A stretch of DNA of 25,178 bases from NCBI GenBank assembly GCA_004553575.1, contig SFLA01000016.1, positions 1 to 25,178 of the forward strand, read 5' to 3'. Position numbers and translations under genes: made by a program. The stretch's first letter is position 1; each line of letters opens with the position of its first letter. Positions 1 through 8,956 of the stretch are shown piece after piece. This stretch comes from Clostridiales bacterium. Its GTDB lineage: Bacteria; Bacillota; Clostridia; Oscillospirales; CAG-382. The notes under the pieces are model-generated. The model did no database searches and had not been told where the DNA came from. It worked only from the letters and a program-made list of their open reading frames with translations.

Positions 1-1280
1 CGGGTCTTGAAGAAGTGGTGTACTCCGTCGTCGCCCAGGGCGTAGTAGTAGTACGAAGTGCTGTTGGGATTCATAGCTGCCTTGATGGACTCCAGACCGG
101 GGTTGGAGATGGGTCCGGCAGGCAGTCCCTTGTAGAGGTAGGTGTTGTAGGGGGAATCAATGGACTTGTCCGCCTCCGTGGGCACCTTGCCGCCGTTGAT
201 ATAGGCCAGGGTGGCGTCGATCTGCAGATATCCCTGGGTTCCGCCGCTGGGGTTATTCAGGCGGTTGTAGATGACCGAGGCGATATCGGCCCGGTCATTG
301 CCGTCCGTCTCCTTCTCGATCATGGATGCAATGGTGATGATCTCATGGATGGTACGGCCGCTGTCTGCCACCTCCTGGCGCATTGCATCGGTAAACTGCT
401 CGTCAAAGCGCACCAGCATCTTGTTGATGACATACAGGGGGTTCTGGGGGGTGGTAAATTCGTAGGTGTCGGGGTAGAGATAGCCCTCCAGGCGGTGATA
501 GTCCCCAAGCTCCAGATCCTGGAGGAAGGAGAAGGCGTAGTCGTGGTTGGCCGCCATATCCTGCAGGTCCTCCACGCTGGCCACACCCTTCTCCTCCAAC
601 AGCGTGAAGATCTGATCCACGGTGTAGCCCTCGGGTATGGTTACACGGACCGTTGTGCGGACGATGTTCTCGTGGGTGACCGAATACAGAATATTGGAAT
701 AGTTCTGGCTGTCGGAGAAGGTGTATTCACCCTCGATAAGGGCTATTTCATCGTCGCTGTAATATTTACAATACAGATTGAACAGCCACGGATACCGTAT
801 AACCCCCTGCTCTGCCAGAGAATCGGCAATTTCGCCCAGAGTTGTATCGGCGGTGACGGTTATCGTTGCCTGAGTGTCGGAATTCACCAGAGCGAATACG
901 TCGTTCATTCCGGTAACCGCGTAATAGATGCAGTAGACGGACACAGCCAGCACGACCGCGAGATACAGGACCGCCTTAAGGAGAAAGCTCATGTTTCCCA
1001 GCGCGGCGAAAAACCGCTTCAGCAGCGGCTTTTTTTTCTTTTCTCCCGTGGATTTGAAATGCGAATCCCGCTCCTTCCTGATTTTTGACAGGTCGGCGGT
1101 ATCGGAAAAATGCCCGGAAATCCCCTCGAATTCCGCGCTCGGCTCCGGCTCGGGCGCGGCAGACTCCGGGGCGGGCTGCTCCTGCCCGTCGGGAGATTGC
1201 GACGCACGGTAGCGGTTCAGTATATCGAGTATGTCGTCGGTGTTGCTCCCGTCGGGAGCGCGATTGCTGTTGTTTTCCAT
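1..1280 (-). CDS. mltG: Endolytic murein transglycosylase MltG/YceG (3' end cut by window edge)
   Basis: This membrane-bound lytic transglycosylase cleaves nascent peptidoglycan strands and so sets glycan length. About 426 codons are visible from the ATG at 1280, which follows an AAGGAG site; the stop lies outside the window. Residues 1-97 form an acidic, Pro/Ser-rich cytoplasmic tail ending in a Lys-rich stretch. A single membrane helix follows at about 99-122, then a LysM-like part and the YceG domain. The family signature ASMIEKETDG is present, with Glu322 as the expected catalytic acid, followed further on by the conserved KGLPAGPISNPG. The gene is the last visible member of the thyX-led operon; its ribosome binding site abuts the stop of the CPBP protease gene. 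The 3' half (about 1-650) has markedly different codon choice from the 5' half and from the rest of the window (see findings). The family call is secure. Confidence 0.95.
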   Translation of the reverse strand, partial: MENNSNRAPDGSNTDDILDILNRYRASQSPDGQEQPAPESAAPEPEPSAEFEGISGHFSDTADLSKIRKERDSHFKSTGEKKKKPLLKRFFAALGNMSFLLKAVLYLAVVLAVSVYCIYYAVTGMNDVFALVNSDTQATITVTADTTLGEIADSLAEQGVIRYPWLFNLYCKYYSDDEIALIEGEYTFSDSQNYSNILYSVTHENIVRTTVRVTIPEGYTVDQIFTLLEEKGVASVEDLQDMAANHDYAFSFLQDLELGDYHRLEGYLYPDTYEFTTPQNPLYVINKMLVRFDEQFTDAMRQEVADSGRTIHEIITIASMIEKETDGNDRADIASVIYNRLNNPSGGTQGYLQIDATLAYINGGKVPTEADKSIDSPYNTYLYKGLPAGPISNPGLESIKAAMNPNSTSYYYYALGDDGVHHFFKT

Positions 1281-1290
1281 TCGGTACTCC

Positions 1291-2205
1291 TTATAAGAAG
1301 GCGGTGAATACTATAAACACGGCGATAAGCACGAGAAACGACGGCGAAAAAAATACCCTGAGGAAATGATCCCGGCTGCGGGGAGGAAGACTGCCGACCG
1401 GCGGACGCTCGGCATAGGTGATATAAACATGTTCGAGACGCGAAAGCAGAAAGACTGCGGACAGCCCGAACAGAGCGATAAGCAGGAAGCCCATGAAGAA
1501 TTCTCCGCTTTTCTGGACGGTGACGCGCAGGAAATAATCGCTTCCGTACAGCGACAGGGTGTTGGACAGCAGGTGCAGCAGAACCGAAGCAAGAAGCGAG
1601 CGGGTGACGACCGCAACCATTCCGAGCACCAGTCCGGCAAAGAAATAGAGAACAAAATTCCTGAAGGAAAAGTGCAGGAAGGCAAAGCACAGCGCCGAAA
1701 CGAGCACGGCGTTTGCAGATCCGTATACACGGTATTCGCTAAGTACCACGCCGCGGTAGAACAGCTCCTCGCAGACAGCCGGTATGACGGCGCAGGACAA
1801 AAAAACGCCTGCGGTAGAAAGCTCCTTGCCGCCGGAGGCAAGAACCTCGTTAAAGCCGGAGGTAGAGCTGATATCGTCGAAAATTACGATCTGGCAGTAT
1901 TTTGCCAGCAGTATGCCGCAGACCAGAAACAGTGCGGATACTATAACGAACACGAGATGATTCGGCTTTATCAGGTGGAAAAACGGCTCTGTCTCAAGCC
2001 TGCGCCTTTTAAGCAGGTAATAGAGAATGCAGGGCAATATGAAAATGACAAGCTGTATGACCGATACCGTAAGAAGTATGTCGGTGCCCTCGCTGACATT
2101 ACGAAGAGCGTACTTTACGCAGAATCTGAGTATTGCCATAACCCCCGCCACGAGGCAGGGCACGGTTATTGCGGGGCTTTTGAGCCCGGATGCGGTTTCG
2201 GACAA
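1291..2205 (-). CDS. CPBP family intramembrane glutamic endopeptidase (CAAX-like protease)
   Basis: A 304-residue polytopic membrane protein of the CPBP/Abi family (Rce1-like). The three motifs expected for the active site are visible: EELFYRG at 146-152 (Glu pair plus Arg), FAFLHFSF with His178, and LLHLLSNT with His211 and Asn215. I count about eight hydrophobic segments. The start is a TTG at 2205 preceded by GGGAGGTG at 2216-2223; no better ATG lies nearby. The stop is 10 nt upstream of the mltG start. Bacterial CPBP proteins are linked to peptide maturation, bacteriocin self-immunity or protein sorting, but the substrate here cannot be told. The operon context (dTMP synthesis plus mltG) gives no hint of a bacteriocin role. 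Confidence 0.88.
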   Translation of the reverse strand: MSETASGLKSPAITVPCLVAGVMAILRFCVKYALRNVSEGTDILLTVSVIQLVIFILPCILYYLLKRRRLETEPFFHLIKPNHLVFVIVSALFLVCGILLAKYCQIVIFDDISSTSGFNEVLASGGKELSTAGVFLSCAVIPAVCEELFYRGVVLSEYRVYGSANAVLVSALCFAFLHFSFRNFVLYFFAGLVLGMVAVVTRSLLASVLLHLLSNTLSLYGSDYFLRVTVQKSGEFFMGFLLIALFGLSAVFLLSRLEHVYITYAERPPVGSLPPRSRDHFLRVFFSPSFLVLIAVFIVFTAFL

Positions 2206-2241
2206 TTTGCTTGTTCACCTCCCGGCGCTTGCAGATGCGCT

Positions 2242-2787
2242 TCAGATTCCGCAGGTGGATGCCCGCAGGCCTGCGGCGGTATTATCGCCGAACAATGCGG
2301 CTACGACGGTTAATCCGAATTCGTAAGATACTCCCATTCCGCGGGCGGTAATAATGCTCCCGTCGCGCACGACAGGAGCGTCGCTTACGACGGCGCCGGT
2401 AAGCATATCCGTCATGGACGGAAAGCAGACGGCTTTTTTGCCGGTAAGCAGTCCGAGCTCCGCAAGAACCGTAGGCGCGGCACAGATTGCACAGATGAGC
2501 GCGTTTCTTTCCGCGGCTTCAGTAACCGTGCGGCGGACGAGCTCCGATGCGGACAGGTTTTCGGTGCCTTTTCCGCCGCCGGGAAGAATCACGGCGGCGC
2601 ATTCGGAGAACCGGGCTTCTTCGGGAAGGATGTCGGCTTCTACTTTTACTCCGTGAGAGCCGGTAACCGTACGGCTTCCGGAAACGGAAACGGTTACCGC
2701 CTCCGCTCCGGCGCGGCGCAGCAGATCGAGCGGGACGAGCGCCTCGGTTTCTTCAAAGCCGTCGGCGAGAAACATATAAACAAGCAT
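2242..2787 (-). CDS. DJ-1/PfpI family protein (YajL/ThiJ-like)
   Basis: A 181-residue single-domain protein of the DJ-1/PfpI superfamily. The N terminus contains the FEETEAL motif with the conserved glutamate. LPGGGKG is the glycine-rich turn, and ICAICAAPTVL is the nucleophile elbow with the reactive cysteine. RGMGVSYEFGL is the usual C-terminal signature. Relatives are described as redox-responsive chaperones, deglycases or glyoxalases; which applies here is unknown. The start was placed at the ATG at 2787 because AGGTG lies 6-7 nt upstream; upstream in-frame codons would run back into the preceding gene without homology. The ribosome binding site overlaps the stop codon of the GNAT gene, so the two are probably translationally coupled. 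Part of the thyX-mltG operon. Confidence 0.9.
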   Translation of the reverse strand: MLVYMFLADGFEETEALVPLDLLRRAGAEAVTVSVSGSRTVTGSHGVKVEADILPEEARFSECAAVILPGGGKGTENLSASELVRRTVTEAAERNALICAICAAPTVLAELGLLTGKKAVCFPSMTDMLTGAVVSDAPVVRDGSIITARGMGVSYEFGLTVVAALFGDNTAAGLRASTCGI

Positions 2788-2797
2788 ATCAAACACC

Positions 2798-3508
2798 TCA
2801 GTTAAACAGAAAATTAATATACAACCCTTCGGGAAGAGGCTCGTCGGTGCGTATACAGGCAATATCCCGGCTGTCTCCGCATCCTTCCGGCAGACGCGCA
2901 GTTATTGGCTTGGCGGTGCACTTTACAAGTTCGGTAAGCGAACAGTGAATCTCGTCGGCGTACAGCATGTCCGGAGTGTCGCGTACGGCGGCATAGCCTC
3001 CGCCGACCAGCCAGATATGTGCATACGGATCCGTGAGATGACAGCGAACGCAGGCGGAAAACAGCTCGGGGGTGTGTACGCCTCTGTGGAGCGGATAAAG
3101 CTCCGACGGGTCGCCGGTAAATACTTCCGGCGGGAGCGTTCCGGAGCCTTGCAGCCGCAGCTCCGAGCATCGGGTGCGGCGGGTGAAGCCCAGTGAAGCG
3201 TAAAGGCCGAAAAGCTCCTCAGATGCGGGAATGCATACGGAAATATCCGCACCGTCGCAGGCCTCTTCAAGACAGGCGCGCATATGGCCTCTGCCGCGGT
3301 AATCCGGCAGGGTGGCTGCGGCGAATATATAGACTGCGTTTCGCCCCTCCACACTGCAGGGGCAGGAGGACACGGACGAGACTACGGTACCGTTTTCGCT
3401 TCTCGTGCATATTCTGCCGTGAGCAAGAGCAAAACCGAGATACGTTGAGATGCATTCGTCGCTGTCGCCGAAGCAGGTACGGTACAGGTTATATAACTGC
3501 CCGGTCAC
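2798..3508 (-). CDS. GNAT family N-acetyltransferase
   Basis: A 236-residue protein whose N-terminal half is a GNAT domain. The acetyl-CoA binding motif A is seen as LPDYRGRGHMRACL (about residues 67-80), followed by a beta-strand and a YASLGFTRRTR segment typical of motif B. The C-terminal half (about 120-236) is an extra domain seen in Eis-like clostridial acetyltransferases; I cannot assign a substrate. The start is GTG at 3508, whose bases overlap the tmk stop as GTGA (4-nt overlap), a typical sign of translational coupling. It sits between tmk and the DJ-1 gene in the operon. The family is clear, the function open. Confidence 0.82.
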   Translation of the reverse strand: MTGQLYNLYRTCFGDSDECISTYLGFALAHGRICTRSENGTVVSSVSSCPCSVEGRNAVYIFAAATLPDYRGRGHMRACLEEACDGADISVCIPASEELFGLYASLGFTRRTRCSELRLQGSGTLPPEVFTGDPSELYPLHRGVHTPELFSACVRCHLTDPYAHIWLVGGGYAAVRDTPDMLYADEIHCSLTELVKCTAKPITARLPEGCGDSRDIACIRTDEPLPEGLYINFLFN

Positions 3509-4176
3509 AGGGATATCAGCTCCCTTACGCGGGAAAGCACTTCTGCTCCTATATCCTCGATGCTGCGGATTGCTGCTCCGTCGTAAACATTTATGCGATC
3601 CCAGCCGTATTTATCGGAAACATACAGAGCAGCCTCGTAGCTGCAGCGGAGATGGCTCGGGCTTTGTTCGTGAATATCGGGCTTGGCGCCCGTCTCCTCG
3701 CAGCGGTGATTTATAAGCTGCATTGACACCTCCGGCGGCTGGCAAAGATATATCACCTTGTCCGGGCGCGGCAGGCCGAGCCGGTTCCATTCGTAATCGA
3801 AAAGCCATTCGAGAAAGCCGTCCCATTCGTTGCGGGGAAGCTTGCTGCACTGATGCACCGCGTTGGCGGTGGTATAGCGGTTGGCTATTATCACCTTTCC
3901 GGAATCGTAATCCGCCTTCCAATCTGTTATAAACGAAAGATATCTGTCCGCCGAGAAAAACGAAGAAGCGGCGTATGCGTTAACCGCATTCGGGTCGCTC
4001 CCGAACCGTCCGCCGAGATATTCGTTTACGAAAAACGAAAAACGGTCGTCATAGGTGGGGAAGGTAATATATCTGTATGGTATGTCTGCGGCGGCGAGAC
4101 GGTTTATAAGCAGCTCGGTCTGGGTTGTTTTGCCGGATCCGTCAAGTCCGTCAAACGCGATGAAAGTGTTTTTCAT
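3505..4176 (-). CDS. tmk: Thymidylate (dTMP) kinase
   Basis: Phosphorylates dTMP to dTDP with ATP, the step after thymidylate synthase. The 223-residue protein starts with a hydrophobic strand and the P-loop FDGLDGSGKTTQ (residues 6-17). The NRYTTANAVHQCSK segment corresponds to the DRY/nucleotide-binding motif of the family, with Asn in place of the usual Asp, as in a clostridial subfamily I recognise. PDKVIYL and a LID-like HRCEETG region follow. The start is the ATG at 4176, which overlaps the thyX stop as ATGA; a longer upstream reading frame would only intrude into thyX. Placement directly after thyX fits a dTMP-to-dTDP relay. Confidence 0.92.
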   Translation of the reverse strand: MKNTFIAFDGLDGSGKTTQTELLINRLAAADIPYRYITFPTYDDRFSFFVNEYLGGRFGSDPNAVNAYAASSFFSADRYLSFITDWKADYDSGKVIIANRYTTANAVHQCSKLPRNEWDGFLEWLFDYEWNRLGLPRPDKVIYLCQPPEVSMQLINHRCEETGAKPDIHEQSPSHLRCSYEAALYVSDKYGWDRINVYDGAAIRSIEDIGAEVLSRVRELISL

Positions 4177-4934
4177 TGCAGAGATTCGAACCTTTCCTTT
4201 ACTTCGGCAGCCTTGCCGCATGACATCTTGCCCTCGGGACAGCGTCCGTTAAGACAGGGCGGCCCGGCGTGGGAAAACAGCAGCGGATATGTACGGCGGC
4301 AGAGCCGAAGCATTTCCGTGGCGAGCGCGCGTATTTCCCACTGTGCGCGGTTGCAGCAGCGCAGCGAGAAAAAATTATACAGCGAACGGACGTTCATGGT
4401 CATAACGATTTTAGTGTCGCAGGCGTTGGGAAGTACCGCACGGGCGTCCTCGAACGCGAGCTTGGAGGCAGCACGGCGCGCTTCTTTTTCGTCGGCTCCC
4501 GCGGCGACAAGACGGTCGAAGTGCCGCTTTGTGAGTATATCGGCGAGCGCGATATAATGGGCGCGATCCTCTTCCATTGCGCGGATAAATTCCGCCCTTG
4601 CCTCCGGTATCGCCTCGATCTCCGGCGGGATGATATACGAAAAGCTCTGTTTATTGACGTATCTCTGACTTTGGACGGAGAAGGATGCTATGCGGTGGCG
4701 GGTGATCTGTGCCAGCACCGCACGCGAAACGCCCTCTATTCCGAAGGTTATGCTTACATGCTCAAACGGGCTGGCGTGGCCGAGGTCTCCGAGCATACTT
4801 AGAAACCTCTCGGTCTTTTCCGGGGTAAGCCCTTCGAGCAGATCGTCGATACCGGAATCGGAATAGCACAGCTTCGCGGCGGCGGCAATCAGCTTTTCGC
4901 CGTCCGGAGTGTAGGAAAGCACCTCTACATTCAT
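4173..4934 (-). CDS. thyX: FAD-dependent thymidylate synthase ThyX
   Basis: Converts dUMP to dTMP using methylene-tetrahydrofolate and a reduced flavin. The 253-residue protein carries the ThyX signature RHRx7S as RHRIASFSVQS (Arg79 to Ser89), plus ASPFEH for flavin/dUMP contacts and LPNACDTKIVMTMN. The C-terminal tail, AGPPC followed by NGRCPEGKMSCG, is Cys-rich, a feature I associate with clostridial ThyX; its role is not known to me. The ATG at 4934 is preceded by GGGAG at a good distance. It is the first gene of the leftward operon and has its own strong promoter at 4967-4995. The dUMP it needs can come from the dCMP deaminase encoded at 15683. Confidence 0.96.
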   Translation of the reverse strand: MNVEVLSYTPDGEKLIAAAAKLCYSDSGIDDLLEGLTPEKTERFLSMLGDLGHASPFEHVSITFGIEGVSRAVLAQITRHRIASFSVQSQRYVNKQSFSYIIPPEIEAIPEARAEFIRAMEEDRAHYIALADILTKRHFDRLVAAGADEKEARRAASKLAFEDARAVLPNACDTKIVMTMNVRSLYNFFSLRCCNRAQWEIRALATEMLRLCRRTYPLLFSHAGPPCLNGRCPEGKMSCGKAAEVKERFESLQ

Positions 4935-4966
4935 TGTCGTATCTCCCGCTCATTATTATTCAGCAC

Positions 4967-4995
4967 AGTATAGCATAATAATATGTACTTTTCAA
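4967..4995 (-). promoter_or_regulatory. Sigma-A promoter of the thyX-mltG operon
   Basis: On the minus strand a TTGAAA box (4990-4995) is separated by exactly 17 nt from TATACT (4967-4972). Transcription would start near 4960, leaving a leader of about 25 nt before thyX. No competing operator is evident. Confidence 0.85.
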
Positions 4996-5186
4996 TAATT
5001 AAGAAAAAAATTAACGCCTTTGGGAAAACCGGTCGTCGTAAAGGCGGCTTGTCAGACCTGAGCCGTGCTCCGGTAAATTCTTTTGCGGGTACAGTTATAT
5101 GATTCCAGGTTAATCGGTTTTCGGGGAGGTGTGGTGCTAACGTATAAGAAGAAAGTTCACTATACTCTGCCCGCAAAGCCGTGCCG
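4996..5186. other. Gene-free stretch between the thyX promoter and the dnaJ terminator
   Basis: Reading frames here are short, lack convincing ribosome binding sites and show no recognisable protein. I see no RNA gene or riboswitch. The A/T-rich edge near 5000-5010 could act as an UP-type element for the thyX promoter; that is only a guess. Confidence 0.5.
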
Positions 5187-5225
5187 TAAAAACAAAGGCT
5201 GACAATATTATCGTCAGCCTTTTGA
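5187..5225 (-). terminator. Rho-independent terminator of the hrcA-dnaJ operon
   Basis: A perfect 10-bp stem is formed by AAAGGCTGAC (5194-5203) and GTCAGCCTTT (5213-5222) with a 9-nt loop. On the minus strand it is followed by a T-rich run (5188-5192 plus flanking T residues). It lies about 75 nt after the dnaJ stop. A short T run on the other side could also make it work in the plus direction. Confidence 0.85.
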
Positions 5226-5299
5226 TTATCATGAAGCTTATATTCGGTTTGCGGTAAACAATTGCGAAGGCAAGTCCGCAACAAATATACACGACAGTG

Positions 5300-6454
5300 T
5301 TATTTTTTCGCTTTTGCGGCGAAGGCCTGCCTCTTCGGATAGTTGCGCGACGAGGTGGATTCTCCGAAGGCTTTTACGGCCTCCTTCTGCTTTTGAGAAA
5401 GGGACTTGGGAACCTCGACGGTTACTGTAATGTACATGTCGCCTCTGCCGTGACCGTTTACATCGGGTATGCCCTTTCCGCGCAGTGAAAACACGCTTCC
5501 GGACTGGGTGCCCTCGGGAATTGAAAACTCGCTTTCGCCTTCAAGGGTGGGAACGGTGAGCTTTGCACCGAGAGCCGCTTCGGTGAAGGTTACGGGCATT
5601 TCGTAATGGATATCGTTGCCGTCGCGCTCGAACAGCTTATGCGGCCGCACGCTCACCGCGACCAGAAGATCGCCCGATGGACCTCCGTTGGAGCCGGAAT
5701 TGCCCTGCCCCCGGAGCATAACACGCTGTCCGTCGTCGATGCCCGCCGGTATATTGACCTCGAGCTTCTTCTTAACCTTAATGCTCCCGGTTCCGCGGCA
5801 GGCGGTGCAGGGATCTTTAATTATTCTGCCCGTTCCTCCGCAGGAGGAGCAGACGGTCTGCGACTGCATTGCGCCGAACGGCGTGCGCTGAGTGGTGCGT
5901 ACCGTGCCGGAGCCTCCGCAGGTCTTGCAGGTTTCGACTCCGGATGAACCGGATGCACCGGTGCCGTGACATTTGCCGCAGCTCTCGGACCGGGTGAATT
6001 CAATATCGCGTCGGCAGCCCTGCGCAGCCTCTTCGAACGAAAGCGCGATCCTTACGCCTATGTCCTCGCCCCTGAGCGGAGAATTCGGACGGCGCGACGA
6101 ACTGCGTCCGCCGCCGAAAAGATCGCCGAAGAGATCCCCGAGGTCAAAGTCACCGCCGGAAAAGCCGGAAAACCCGGAGAATCCGCCGCCCGAAAAGCCG
6201 GAAAAGCCGCCGGGATTGAAGTTGGGATCCATGCCGGCATGACCGTACTGATCGTATCTCGCCCTGCTGTCTTTATCGGACAGGACGCTGTACGCCTCGT
6301 TAATCTCCTTGAACTTTTCTTCCGCCGCCTTGTCGCCGGGGTTTGCATCGGGGTGATACTTTTTTGCAAGCTGTCTGTATGCTTTTTTTATCTCGTCGTC
6401 GCCCGCGGTCTTTGATACCCCGAGCACCTCGTAATAATCTCTCTTATCTGCCAT
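5300..6454 (-). CDS. dnaJ: Chaperone DnaJ (Hsp40, type I)
   Basis: Co-chaperone that delivers substrates to DnaK and stimulates its ATPase. The 384-residue protein has the full type I layout. The J domain (1-70) has HPD at 34-36. It is followed by a Gly/Phe-rich linker with repeated GFSG units (about 80-105), then a zinc-binding domain with all four CxxCxGxG motifs (CGKCHGTG, CKTCGGSG, CSSCGGTG, CTACRGTG). A substrate-binding C-terminal region follows. The ATG at 6454 follows a GGAG site. It is the last gene of the hrcA-grpE-dnaK-dnaJ operon, separated from dnaK by about 70 nt that hold a very stable inverted repeat. No key residue is missing. Confidence 0.97.
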   Translation of the reverse strand: MADKRDYYEVLGVSKTAGDDEIKKAYRQLAKKYHPDANPGDKAAEEKFKEINEAYSVLSDKDSRARYDQYGHAGMDPNFNPGGFSGFSGGGFSGFSGFSGGDFDLGDLFGDLFGGGRSSSRRPNSPLRGEDIGVRIALSFEEAAQGCRRDIEFTRSESCGKCHGTGASGSSGVETCKTCGGSGTVRTTQRTPFGAMQSQTVCSSCGGTGRIIKDPCTACRGTGSIKVKKKLEVNIPAGIDDGQRVMLRGQGNSGSNGGPSGDLLVAVSVRPHKLFERDGNDIHYEMPVTFTEAALGAKLTVPTLEGESEFSIPEGTQSGSVFSLRGKGIPDVNGHGRGDMYITVTVEVPKSLSQKQKEAVKAFGESTSSRNYPKRQAFAAKAKK

Positions 6455-6471
6455 ACGCTGCTCCGTCAGCG

Positions 6472-6507
6472 GGCGGACGCGCCGGGGAATTGCCCGCCGC
6501 GTCCGCC
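6472..6507 (-). promoter_or_regulatory. Intercistronic hairpin between dnaK and dnaJ
   Basis: GGCGGACGCG (6472-6481) and CGCGTCCGCC (6498-6507) form a perfect 10-bp GC-rich stem, and an inner CGGG/CCCG pairing extends it. No T run follows on the minus strand, so it is unlikely to be a terminator. It could set the DnaK:DnaJ ratio by pausing, processing or mRNA protection. The fold is seen; the role is inferred. Confidence 0.6.
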
Positions 6508-6524
6508 GCCGTTATCATTGAAAA

Positions 6525-8357
<1,833 letters not shown>

Positions 8358-8395
8358 AATTGTTACCTCCGTATATCAGATGTTATTTTTCGTTT

Positions 8396-8956
8396 TCAGT
8401 TTGCCACTTTGACCATGGCGTGACGCAGCACCTTGTCGCCTATCTTATAACCGCGGACAAAGGTCTGCACTACTACGTTTTCGCCCGCTTCGGGGTCTTC
8501 CTCATGCATGACTGCGTTGTGAAGGTTCGGGTCGAACTTCTCGCCGTCGGATTCAAACGCCCTGATGTCCATCTTGCCGAATATCTCGGTAAGCTGTTTA
8601 TACAGCACCCGAAGGTTCTCGTCGTCCGGGGCGAAGCCGAGAGCACGCTCGAAATTATCCGCGAGAGGGAGGAATCCGAGAGCCGCCGTCGAAAAAGCGT
8701 ATGACGTGATCTCGTCTTTTTCCTTTGAGGTACGGCGGCGGTAGTTATCGTACTCCGCCATAACACGCAGATATTTATCGTTAAGAGCCGCAAGATCCGA
8801 AGCCGCTTTCTGCGACGCCTCCGCGGCGGCTTTAAGCTCAGTCTCTGTCCGGGAAAGCTTTTCGCTAAGAGTCTTTATTTCCTCCCGCGACGTCTGCTCC
8901 GAAGCGTTCGGTTCCTCCGGATTCACCGGGTTCTTCTCCTGTTTCTTTTCTGCCAT
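8396..8956 (-). CDS. grpE: Nucleotide exchange factor GrpE
   Basis: Promotes ADP release from DnaK. The 186-residue protein has a charged, disordered N terminus, a long coiled-coil helix (about 30-75) and the family core, seen as LNDKYLRVMAEYDNYRRRTSKEK followed later by LPLADNFERAL, DPNLHNAVMHEE and the closing GYKIGDKVLRHAMVKVAN. I chose the ATG at 8956 because AGGA lies just upstream and AAGGAG slightly farther away. A TTG codon seven residues earlier would place the AAGGAG inside the gene. The first 92 nt overlap the end of hrcA in another frame, so expression is probably coupled to hrcA translation. Confidence 0.94.
   Translation of the reverse strand: MAEKKQEKNPVNPEEPNASEQTSREEIKTLSEKLSRTETELKAAAEASQKAASDLAALNDKYLRVMAEYDNYRRRTSKEKDEITSYAFSTAALGFLPLADNFERALGFAPDDENLRVLYKQLTEIFGKMDIRAFESDGEKFDPNLHNAVMHEEDPEAGENVVVQTFVRGYKIGDKVLRHAMVKVAN

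Noticed and set aside
15..1088. Long plus-strand open frame opposite mltG
   Set aside because: It is antisense to a clear MltG reading frame, has no ribosome binding site and no recognisable product.
4931..5284. Minus-strand frame of 117 codons between thyX and dnaJ
   Set aside because: It spans the dnaJ terminator and the thyX promoter and has no recognisable product.
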